DNA of 35,178 nt from Bacteroidaceae bacterium (lineage in GTDB: Bacteria > Bacteroidota > Bacteroidia > Bacteroidales > Bacteroidaceae), in the NCBI GenBank assembly GCA_017472905.1, contig JAFUNW010000033.1:1-35178 (forward strand), read 5' to 3'. Position 1 is the stretch's first letter. The number at the start of each line of letters is the position of its first letter. This document shows positions 8,253 to 15,339 of the stretch, in pieces. Made by a program: the position numbers and the translations under genes. The notes beneath the pieces are model-generated. The model was not told the DNA's origin. It worked only from the letters and a program-made list of their open reading frames with translations, and did no database searches.

Positions 8253-10286
8253 ATGAAAAAAAAAGTGTGGGCCGTTGCTGCAGCAAGTTTGTTGTTGGCA
8301 GGCTGTATTCAAAAAGGAGAAAAAGGAATGACGTCAGGTATTGATGTGGCTAACATGGACACGACTGCTGTCCCCGGTACAGATTTTTATCGTTATGCAT
8401 GTGGCGGTTGGATGGATGCGAATCCTTTGCGTGATGAGTATGCTCGCTATGGAAGTTTCGAGGCTTTGGATGAGTTAAGCACCGAGCAAGTGAAGACTTT
8501 GATTAATGAATTGGCGGCCGGTAAACAGGAGGAGGGAAGTATCGGACAAAAGATAGCTACCCTCTACAATGTCGTGATGGACAGCACCAAGCAAAACAAC
8601 GATGGTATTAAGCCTATTCGTGCCGATTTAGACCGAATCGCAGCTATTAAAAACAATAGTGAAATACAGCCGATATTAAATGAAATGCACATAAAAGGCA
8701 TGGGACGTTTGTTTGGATTCTATGTTGGCGCAGATGCTAAAGATAGCAAGAATAATATCATCAGTATTGGTCAAGGCGGACTCTCTTTGGGTGAAAAAGA
8801 GTATTATTTAGATACTGATTCCAATACGCTTGATATTCGCAATAAGTTCAAAAATCATGTAATGGATATGTTCAAGCGAGTAGGCAATGTTGAGGCAGAT
8901 GCACTTCGGAAAACTGAGGCTGTACTTGAATTGGAAACCCGTTTGGCTGCTACATTTAAGAGTGCTACAGAATGTCGCGATCCGGAAGCCAATTACAATA
9001 AGATTACTTATGCCGATTTGAAGAAGGATTATCCGGGCATAGATTGGGATAGCTTTTTTGCAACGTTTGGTATTACCGATGTTAAGGTATTGAGTGTGGA
9101 TCAACCCAACCCGATAAAAGAAGTCGGCAAAATTCTTTCAACAGAATCGGTAGATAAGATAAAAGCCCTGTTGGAGTGGAAAGTGATAGCTTCTGCTGCC
9201 AATTATTTGAGTGATGAGATGCGCGAAGCTCGCTTTGACTTCTTCGGTAAAGAACTTTCTGGTCAAAAAGAGATGCGTCCGCGTTGGAAGCGTGCTATCG
9301 GTATGGTTAATAATTCATTGGGAGATGCTGTTGGAGAAATGTACGTAGAAAAATATTTCTCTCCGCAAGCAAAAGAACGTATGGTGAACCTGGTGAAGAA
9401 TCTGCAAGTCGCATTGGGTGAACGCATTCTGGCACAAGATTGGATGAGCGACAGTACGAAAGCTGCGGCTATAGAAAAATTGAATGCTTTCTATGTGAAA
9501 GTCGGTTATCCCGACAAGTGGAAAGACTATTCTGCTTTGGAAATAAAGGATGATTCTTATCTCGCTAACATACGCCGCATTTCGGAATGGGAATATAGAG
9601 ATATGGTAGCTCGCAACTACAACAAACCGGTAGATAGAGACGAATGGTTCATGACTCCTCAAACGGTGAATGCTTATTATAATCCAACTACCAACGAAAT
9701 CTGTTTCCCTGCAGCTATTTTGCAACCTCCTTTCTTTGACATGAATGCCGATGATGCATTTAATTATGGTGCAATCGGAGTGGTTATCGGTCATGAGATG
9801 ACGCATGGATTTGATGATTCAGGTCGCCGTTTCGATAAAGATGGAAATTTACGTGATTGGTGGACCGAAGAAGATGGAAAACGTTTTGAAGAACGTGCCA
9901 AAGTTATGGACGAGTTCTTCTCAAACATCGAAGTGCTACCGGGATTAATGGGTAATGGAAAACTTACGTTGGGTGAAAACCTTGCAGATCATGGTGGATT
10001 GAAGGTTGCTTTCCAAGCTTTGAAGAATGCAACGGCCAATGCTCCGTTAGGGGAAAAAGATGGCTTCACTCCGGAACAACGTTTCTTTATTGCTTATGCT
10101 AATTTGTGGGCCGGAAACATTCGTGAAGCTGAAATGCGCCGCCGCACAAAGAGCGATCCACATTCCTTGGGAGAATGGCGTGTGAATGGCGCTTTGCCTC
10201 ATGTAGATGCATGGTATGAAGCTTTTGGAATAACAGAAAAAGATTCTATGTTCATCCCGAAAGCAGAGCGCGTACAAGTGTGGTAA
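8253..10286 (+). CDS. M13 family zinc metallopeptidase lipoprotein (PepO/neprilysin-like)
   Basis: The 677-residue product begins with a lipoprotein signal peptide whose lipobox LLLAGC places the acylated cysteine at residue 18, so the enzyme is envelope-anchored. It has both M13 domains: an N-terminal helical domain starting PGTDFYRYACGGWMDANP, and a C-terminal gluzincin domain. The zinc site is HEMTH (residues 514-518) followed by GENLAD (574-579), giving H514, H518 and E575 as ligands, E515 as catalytic base and D579 as support. NAYYNPTTNEICFPAAIL is the conserved substrate-binding segment. M13 enzymes are endopeptidases that cut short peptides, typically below about 40 residues. Its C-terminus VQVW matches the family's terminal tryptophan. 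The gene stands alone, followed by the palindromic terminator at 10311-10356. A TATCTTCG at 8206-8213 is a one-mismatch -7 candidate. Confidence 0.95.
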   Translation: MKKKVWAVAAASLLLAGCIQKGEKGMTSGIDVANMDTTAVPGTDFYRYACGGWMDANPLRDEYARYGSFEALDELSTEQVKTLINELAAGKQEEGSIGQKIATLYNVVMDSTKQNNDGIKPIRADLDRIAAIKNNSEIQPILNEMHIKGMGRLFGFYVGADAKDSKNNIISIGQGGLSLGEKEYYLDTDSNTLDIRNKFKNHVMDMFKRVGNVEADALRKTEAVLELETRLAATFKSATECRDPEANYNKITYADLKKDYPGIDWDSFFATFGITDVKVLSVDQPNPIKEVGKILSTESVDKIKALLEWKVIASAANYLSDEMREARFDFFGKELSGQKEMRPRWKRAIGMVNNSLGDAVGEMYVEKYFSPQAKERMVNLVKNLQVALGERILAQDWMSDSTKAAAIEKLNAFYVKVGYPDKWKDYSALEIKDDSYLANIRRISEWEYRDMVARNYNKPVDRDEWFMTPQTVNAYYNPTTNEICFPAAILQPPFFDMNADDAFNYGAIGVVIGHEMTHGFDDSGRRFDKDGNLRDWWTEEDGKRFEERAKVMDEFFSNIEVLPGLMGNGKLTLGENLADHGGLKVAFQALKNATANAPLGEKDGFTPEQRFFIAYANLWAGNIREAEMRRRTKSDPHSLGEWRVNGALPHVDAWYEAFGITEKDSMFIPKAERVQVW

Positions 10287-10310
10287 GCCAATAAAGAGGA
10301 CACCATTTTT

Positions 10311-10356
10311 ATAAACGACTTATGCAGGCCGAATTCGGCCTGCATAAGTCGTTTAT
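10311..10356. terminator. 46-bp perfect palindrome, bidirectional terminator
   Basis: The 46 bases are an exact palindrome with no spacer: each 23-nt half (ATAAACGACTTATGCAGGCC plus GAA on the left) is the reverse complement of the other, centred on GAATTC. It lies between two convergent genes, 24 bp after the M13 stop and 22 bp before the DUF4251 stop. T-rich flanks occur on both strands (TTTATTTTAT right, TTTATAAAAAT read leftward). It should act as terminator for both. Confidence 0.8.
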
Positions 10357-10378
10357 TTTATAGTCGGGTTGCTCCGTT

Positions 10379-10969
10379 TCACCAACTGGTAGTTCCTTCA
10401 AAGATGGTGGCCTCTTCGTATGGGTAGAGGTAGCCATTCATGGTTAAGGTGTTTCCGTTGAAATTCGGACAGATGTATATGCTGGCCTCGTTGGTTCCTC
10501 CGGTCAGGCTAAGGTTTAGTGTGGCCGAGATACCTGCTCCGCTGATGGAAAAATTGTAATAGACGTTTCCCTCCTTGTCACGTCCTATTTTCCCGGCCGA
10601 AGTACTGCCTTCTACCGTTATTCCACCCAGTCCGTTCGGGCTGTAGACAAAATTATTGAAAGCAGTCTGTACAGTACCTTCCCCATTGTGTACAGCTACG
10701 TAGTTGGTGTTGTTGGAGACGAATCGGGTAAGTCCGTTGCGGAAAGTCATGTTGTCAGCTTCCAGGACCCAATTTCCCTCTTCGATGGCTTTGACTGCTT
10801 TGATGAAAGCTATGGAGTCCTGAATACTTTCGAGTGCTTTTGCTTCTGCCCGCCTTTTGGCGCGTGCTTCCCGCCAGGCCTGTTCGCGTTCTTTGCGAGT
10901 TGATTGAGCTGAAACCATTTCACTGCCAAGCAGACAAAGCAGTGTTGCGATAAAAAAAACATTCTTCAT
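10379..10969 (-). CDS. DUF4251 domain protein, secreted
   Basis: The 196-residue product starts with a signal peptide (MKNVFFIATLLCLLGSEMVSA, cleavage likely before QSTRKE). A short, very basic and acidic helical stretch (about 22-50, rich in Arg, Glu and Ala) follows, then a beta-rich domain (about 65-196) with aromatic- and glycine-rich strands such as NNFVYSPNGLGGITVEGSTS. This architecture is that of DUF4251, a periplasmic or surface-exposed Bacteroidota family of unknown function. It is convergent with the M13 peptidase and in the same direction as the amidase upstream, with an 80-bp gap. No catalytic motif is visible and I do not assign a function. Confidence 0.8.
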   Translation of the reverse strand: MKNVFFIATLLCLLGSEMVSAQSTRKEREQAWREARAKRRAEAKALESIQDSIAFIKAVKAIEEGNWVLEADNMTFRNGLTRFVSNNTNYVAVHNGEGTVQTAFNNFVYSPNGLGGITVEGSTSAGKIGRDKEGNVYYNFSISGAGISATLNLSLTGGTNEASIYICPNFNGNTLTMNGYLYPYEEATIFEGTTSW

Positions 10970-11049
10970 AATCCGTTGCGTTTAGGTTATTATATGATAC
11001 ATTCAAAACAACGAATTAAGAAGAATGTTCAGCAAAGATCCGTATTTGT

Positions 11050-11937
11050 TTAATCGATGAACCGTTGTGTTAATGGGGCGAATTGGTCTATTCGGCGGTC
11101 GCGAAGGAAAGGCCACCATCGTCTGACGTTTTCAGATCGGCTCATGTCTACCTCAACCAATAGGTTCTCTTCGCTATGATTGGAAGCCTGCGCTAAAATT
11201 TCCCCTTGTGGACCTGCTACAAAGCTGTTTCCCCAAAACTGAATGCCGTTGGTTTGTCCGGATGGGTCCGGTTCATGCCCGACACGGTTTACGGCAATGA
11301 CCGGAAGTCCGTTTGCTACGGCATGTCCGCGTTGTACTGTTATCCAAGCACCCAATTGGCGTACTTTTTCTTCGTCTGTATCGCTACTTTCCCAACCTAT
11401 GGCTGTCGGGTAGATTAGTAATTCGGCTCCTTGCAACGCCATGAGTCGTGCTCCTTCCGGATACCATTGGTCCCAGCATACCTGTACGCCTAATTTCCCG
11501 ACCGAAGTTTCAATGGGTTTGAATCCCAAATCTCCGGGAGTAAAATAGAACTTTTCATAATAGGCCGGATCGTCCGGTATGTGCATTTTGCGGTACTTTC
11601 CGGCAATGCTACCATCTTTTTCAAAGACAACAGCCGTATTATGATAAAGTCCGGGAGCTCTTTTTTCGAACAACGAGGTTACTAACACCACTTGGTGCAT
11701 TGCTGTTATTTCGCTGTAAAAGCCGGTTGAAGGTCCGGGTATCGGTTCTGCCAAATCGAAGAGCGAAGTATCTTCTGTCTGACAGAAATAGAGGGTATTG
11801 TGTAATTCTTGTAATACAATCAGTTCTGCTCCGTGTGCAGCCAAGGAAGCGATATTCTCATTGAGTCTTTGCAGATTGTAACGTAAATCCGTACTGTTTG
11901 CTTGTTGTACAAGGCCGATTTTTAATGTTCTCTTCAT
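11050..11937 (-). CDS. aguB: N-carbamoylputrescine amidase
   Basis: The 295-residue product is a nitrilase-superfamily enzyme with the Glu-Lys-Cys triad: E44 in LIVLQELHN, K117 in GKYRKMHIPDD and C154 in GVQVCWDQWYPEGAR. The WDQWYPE and KMHIPDDPAYYEKFYFTPGD segments are typical of AguB, which hydrolyses N-carbamoylputrescine to putrescine, CO2 and ammonia, the last step of the agmatine route to polyamines. Length is normal for the family. Agmatine deiminase (aguA), the usual partner, is not adjacent and not in the window, so the pathway must be completed from elsewhere if it operates. The gene diverges from sufS. A different carbon-nitrogen hydrolase substrate is possible but less likely. Confidence 0.88.
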   Translation of the reverse strand: MKRTLKIGLVQQANSTDLRYNLQRLNENIASLAAHGAELIVLQELHNTLYFCQTEDTSLFDLAEPIPGPSTGFYSEITAMHQVVLVTSLFEKRAPGLYHNTAVVFEKDGSIAGKYRKMHIPDDPAYYEKFYFTPGDLGFKPIETSVGKLGVQVCWDQWYPEGARLMALQGAELLIYPTAIGWESSDTDEEKVRQLGAWITVQRGHAVANGLPVIAVNRVGHEPDPSGQTNGIQFWGNSFVAGPQGEILAQASNHSEENLLVEVDMSRSENVRRWWPFLRDRRIDQFAPLTQRFID

Positions 11938-12098
11938 TGTTTGGTATTTTTAATATTGGAGAAAAGATACAACAAAGAAACGAAAATGAGCCTGGAATAG
12001 GGGAGAATGTGTCTTATAATTGCAATAAAGCCGTTTATCTTCCGAATGATAGATGGGAGAATCTTTCTGTTTTTCTCCAAAGTTTCGTGATAAAGCTG

Positions 12099-12106
12099 TA
12101 CCTTTG
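12099..12106 (+). promoter_or_regulatory. -7 promoter element for sufS
   Basis: TACCTTTG is a perfect TAnnTTTG placed 28 nt before the ATG at 12135. It argues against the longer in-frame start at 11898, which would lie far upstream of transcription. No properly spaced TTTG is seen for -33. Confidence 0.55.
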
Positions 12107-12134
12107 CAGTTCAAAAAAGATAAGTTTTATAATC

Positions 12135-13349
12135 ATGTACGATATCAGCAAAGTTAGAGCCGACTTTCCTATTTTGGAGCGCAAAGTGTATGGGAAACCG
12201 TTGATTTACCTTGATAACGGAGCTACCACGCAGAAACCTCGTAGTGTCGTGGACGCAATGGTGGAAGAATACTACAGTGTCAATGCAAATGTACATCGGG
12301 GTGTGCACTTCCTTTCGCAACAGGCTACCGAATTGCACGAAGCCGGTCGGGAAACCGTGCGCAATTTTATCAATGCCCGTACGACCAACGAAATTGTCTT
12401 TACCCGAGGTACGACCGAGAGTATCAACTTATTGGCATTTTGCTTTGGAGAAGAATTTATGAGCGAGGGTGATGAAGTCATTATCTCTACGATGGAGCAT
12501 CACAGCAACATTGTCCCTTGGCAATTGTTGGCTGCGCGCAAAGGAATCGCCATCAAAGTCATTCCGATGAACGACCGGGGCGAATTACTGATGGATGAAT
12601 ACGAACGTCTCTTCAGCAAACGGACCAAATTGGTCAGCGTAACCCACGTCAGCAATGTTTTGGGAACGGTCAATCCGGTCAAAGAGATGATTGAAAAGGC
12701 TCATGCACACGGTGTTCCTGTTTTGATAGATGGGGCACAAGCGGTTCCCCACATTGCTGTAGATGTACAGGATTTGGATGCAGACTTTTATGCTTTCAGT
12801 GGACACAAGGTGTATGGGCCAACCGGCATTGGTGTTCTCTATGGCAAAGAGGAATGGCTTGACCTCCTGCCGCCCTATCAAGGAGGAGGAGAGATGATTC
12901 AGACCGTTACTTTCGAAAAGACAACCTTCAACGAACTTCCTTTTAAATTCGAAGCCGGAACACCCGACTACATTGCTACTACAGCTTTGGCTCGTGCTCT
13001 TGACTATGTAACAGGACTTGGCATGAATCATATTGCAGCCCATGAACACGAACTTACACAGTATGCGATGCAGCGTCTTCGGGAAATCCCCGGCATGCGA
13101 CTTATAGGAGAGGCTGAACAGAAAAGCAGTGTCGTCTCTTTTTTGGTCGGAAACATTCATCCTTTCGACATGGGAACCCTGCTCGACCGTCTTGGAATTG
13201 CTGTTCGTACCGGCCATCATTGTGCCCAACCGTTAATGCACCGCTTAGGCATTGAAGGAACTGTCCGTGCATCGTTCGGACTATACAATACACGCGAAGA
13301 GATAGATACTCTCGTTGCCGGAGTAGAAAGAGTAAGCAACATGTTCTGA
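12135..13349 (+). CDS. sufS: Cysteine desulfurase SufS
   Basis: The 404-residue product is a group II (SufS/CsdA-type) PLP-dependent cysteine desulfurase, which takes sulfur from cysteine as a persulfide for iron-sulfur cluster assembly. Visible signatures are YLDNGATTQKP near the N-terminus, the MEHHSNIVPWQ motif (H122, H123), the PLP lysine K225 in FSGHKVYGPTG, and the persulfide cysteine C363 in VRTGHHCAQPLM. The short loop before this cysteine is typical of SufS rather than IscS. The frame is open 79 codons further upstream, but that stretch is not SufS-like and precedes the -7 element, so I start at 12135. SufB, SufC, SufD and a sulfur acceptor (SufE/SufU) are not adjacent. Confidence 0.94.
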   Translation: MYDISKVRADFPILERKVYGKPLIYLDNGATTQKPRSVVDAMVEEYYSVNANVHRGVHFLSQQATELHEAGRETVRNFINARTTNEIVFTRGTTESINLLAFCFGEEFMSEGDEVIISTMEHHSNIVPWQLLAARKGIAIKVIPMNDRGELLMDEYERLFSKRTKLVSVTHVSNVLGTVNPVKEMIEKAHAHGVPVLIDGAQAVPHIAVDVQDLDADFYAFSGHKVYGPTGIGVLYGKEEWLDLLPPYQGGGEMIQTVTFEKTTFNELPFKFEAGTPDYIATTALARALDYVTGLGMNHIAAHEHELTQYAMQRLREIPGMRLIGEAEQKSSVVSFLVGNIHPFDMGTLLDRLGIAVRTGHHCAQPLMHRLGIEGTVRASFGLYNTREEIDTLVAGVERVSNMF

Positions 13350-13398
13350 TTGTTGCAAACGGTTGATTTTGCTCTTTGGTTATCCTCTTTTTAATCTA

Positions 13399-13523
13399 CG
13401 GCTTGCTCTTGAAAATCTGCCGTGCAGCAGACTTCTGTCCGCCGTGCAGCAGATTCCCGTCTGCTGCGCAGCAAAAAAGTCTCCGCCGTGCAGCAGATTT
13501 TCAAGAGCAAGCCGCACTTTTTT
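13399..13523 (+). repeat. Structured GCAGCA-rich inverted repeat, likely sufS terminator
   Basis: Perfect 22-nt inverted arms lie at 13399-13420 and 13493-13514, separated by 72 nt and followed by TTTTTT at 13518-13523. The enclosed DNA contains the word GCCGTGCAGCAG three times (13419, 13441, 13485; the first overlaps the left arm) and its near-complement once, forming an inner hairpin GTGCAGCAGA (13444-13453) with TCTGCTGCGC (13460-13469). Terminator function is inferred from position 50 bp after sufS and the T run. The nested repeat structure also resembles REP/BIME-like intergenic repeats. Confidence 0.7.
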
Positions 13524-13921
13524 ATGAGCTACCTTCTCTTTGATTTTTTCCCTACGCTTTCTTGTCGTTTTTGGCTGATTCAGAAGCTTGTCTCCCCTCG
13601 GCCTAAAATGTGGCTTGTTGTTTCTGTATTATAAAAATCAATTTACAATATCTGCCATCTTCTTTCCGGCTGTTTATGCCGGATTGTAGCGTTTTGTTAT
13701 TTGAGGAAAAGAGAATACGCTTTGCGAATAGGGACTATTCCTCTTTTACAATTGCCTTATTCTCTATAGATTACCTAAAAGTTCTTAAAAAAAAGTGTTT
13801 TTTAGGCGATACTTATTGCATAATTCCTGTAAAACAGATTCTTTTGCAAGAATAAATACAATAAGGACCGTAGAATTTAATGAACGAAATCTCGTAAATC
13901 ATAAACAAAAGACGAATTTGC
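13524..13921. other. Intergenic DNA with no recognised gene
   Basis: About 400 bp between the sufS repeat element and the TlpA-like gene. Short open frames exist (for example 13610-13855), but none has a recognisable domain, signal or start context. The region is AT-rich, with an imperfect CCTAAAA...TTTTAGG inverted repeat around 13776-13805. I could not identify a TAnnTTTG promoter for the downstream locus. Confidence 0.5.
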
Positions 13922-15256
13922 ATGACAAAGAGAATCATTTCCATTTCCCTATTTTACCTGACAACCATTTTGGCTGTTGCGCAAGATTCTTTTGTGTTCA
14001 GTCTTCAATCGAACGATACAATAGCTCGCCGTTTCCTTGTTTCACCGATGGGAAATCAAGAGGGTATGTCTTCTTTAACGCCTCAAAACGGATTGTTGAA
14101 AGCTGAGCTTGCCACCCATCCGAGCGGATTTTATAATTTGGTGTCTACGAAAGGATATTCCCAGATTATCCTTCCCCTATATCTTCCTAAAGAAGAAGTG
14201 ACACCGTCCGTACTAACCTTTCATCCGGAGGGAGGATTCTCTTTTACAGGAAGTGAAGACAACAATGCACTTGCCGTATACAGTCGTTTCTGTTCTGAAA
14301 ACAACCGCGCTTTGTGGAACCTTTCCGAAAAGAACCCTGAAATATTGAAACAGATGCTTGCCGCTTTTCTCACCAAGGCAGACTCTATCGAGAAAGTATA
14401 TCGCTGCTCCCCTTCGGTGAGAGAATATCTTTCGATATGGGCTTACATCAGTGCTTTCGACAGCTATTCATCCTTGCCGCGTATCCTGAGGATAAAACCG
14501 GAAGAATTGGCATTCACTCGCGAAGACCTGTTGCCGGCTCCCCATCAGGTGCTTGATTCTCCGTTGGCAGCCTTGTTTGCCAATACTCCCGGCATTGTTT
14601 TCGCTTCGCTTCCCAATCCGAATAATTTGGATAGCGCGCTCATCTATTTGGACACACATTATACAAATAAAGAACTGAAACAAAAAGTTAAGAACGACAT
14701 AGCTCAACGCTACGTTACTCGGTTTAATTACGAGCAAGGATACGATAACGGATTGGCACGTCTGCAAGCAGCTACGGAAAAGTACGGTCTCGACAAGCAA
14801 TACGTAGAAGAGTTCGTTAAGCGCAAAGCCACCATTCCCGGACAGCCATTCCCGGAAAATGTAGTGTTGAAAGATACATTGGGAAATGTGGTAGACTTTT
14901 CCGCTTTCCGAGGAAAATATGTCTACATAGATTTATGGGCTTCCTGGTGTATTCCTTGTTTGAAAGAGGTACCCGTCTTGCAAAAATTGGAGCGCGAATT
15001 GCAGAATGAAAAACTCGTATTTCTCTCCATTTCCATAGATGCCAAAGAAGATGCTTGGAAAAAGAAAATGAAGCAGAAAAATATGCATGGCAATCAGCTT
15101 TGGAACCCGGGAAATACACTCGGTCAGGCTTTGAACGTAAAGGGAATCCCCTTTTTCATCATTTATGATCCGGACGGAAAACTCTATATGCATGGTGCAC
15201 CCCGTCCCAGTCAAGGACCCGGAGTCGTGGAACTCTTGAAGAATCTGGGGAAATAA
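13922..15256 (+). CDS. TlpA-family periplasmic thioredoxin-like protein
   Basis: The 444-residue product has a signal peptide (MTKRIISISLFYLTTILAVA, cut before QDSF). A beta-rich N-terminal domain (about 22-110) resembles the DUF4369-type domains common in Bacteroidota thiol proteins, and a helical middle follows. The C-terminal AhpC/TSA-TlpA domain (about 300-444) starts IPGQPFPENVVLKDTLGN. Its redox site is WASWCIPC (C343 and C346), with the cis-proline in VKGIPFFIIYDPDGKL. Such proteins reduce or isomerise disulfides in the periplasm. It is the first gene of the run leading to SusC/SusD and M16, 83 bp before the repeat protein, and a role in handling disulfides of that locus's products or substrates is inferred from position only. 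Confidence 0.85.
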   Translation: MTKRIISISLFYLTTILAVAQDSFVFSLQSNDTIARRFLVSPMGNQEGMSSLTPQNGLLKAELATHPSGFYNLVSTKGYSQIILPLYLPKEEVTPSVLTFHPEGGFSFTGSEDNNALAVYSRFCSENNRALWNLSEKNPEILKQMLAAFLTKADSIEKVYRCSPSVREYLSIWAYISAFDSYSSLPRILRIKPEELAFTREDLLPAPHQVLDSPLAALFANTPGIVFASLPNPNNLDSALIYLDTHYTNKELKQKVKNDIAQRYVTRFNYEQGYDNGLARLQAATEKYGLDKQYVEEFVKRKATIPGQPFPENVVLKDTLGNVVDFSAFRGKYVYIDLWASWCIPCLKEVPVLQKLERELQNEKLVFLSISIDAKEDAWKKKMKQKNMHGNQLWNPGNTLGQALNVKGIPFFIIYDPDGKLYMHGAPRPSQGPGVVELLKNLGK

Positions 15257-15339
15257 AGTGTGCATCACGAAAACATTGCATTCTTTGTTGAAAACGAACA
15301 AATATAAACTATAATAATCAAAATTTTAAAATCAAGCGT

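Noticed and set aside
11898..12134. 79-codon N-terminal extension of sufS
   Set aside because: Not similar to any SufS start, overlaps the divergent aguB start region and lies upstream of the TACCTTTG promoter element at 12099.
13419..13496. GCCGTGCAGCAG repeats as a CRISPR array
   Set aside because: Repeats are only 12 nt, spacing is irregular (22 and 44 nt) and lies within an inverted repeat, and no cas gene is nearby.
13422..14106. Short open frames in the sufS-tlpA gap
   Set aside because: They begin inside the repeat element or overlap the TlpA-like gene in another frame, with no support from motifs.
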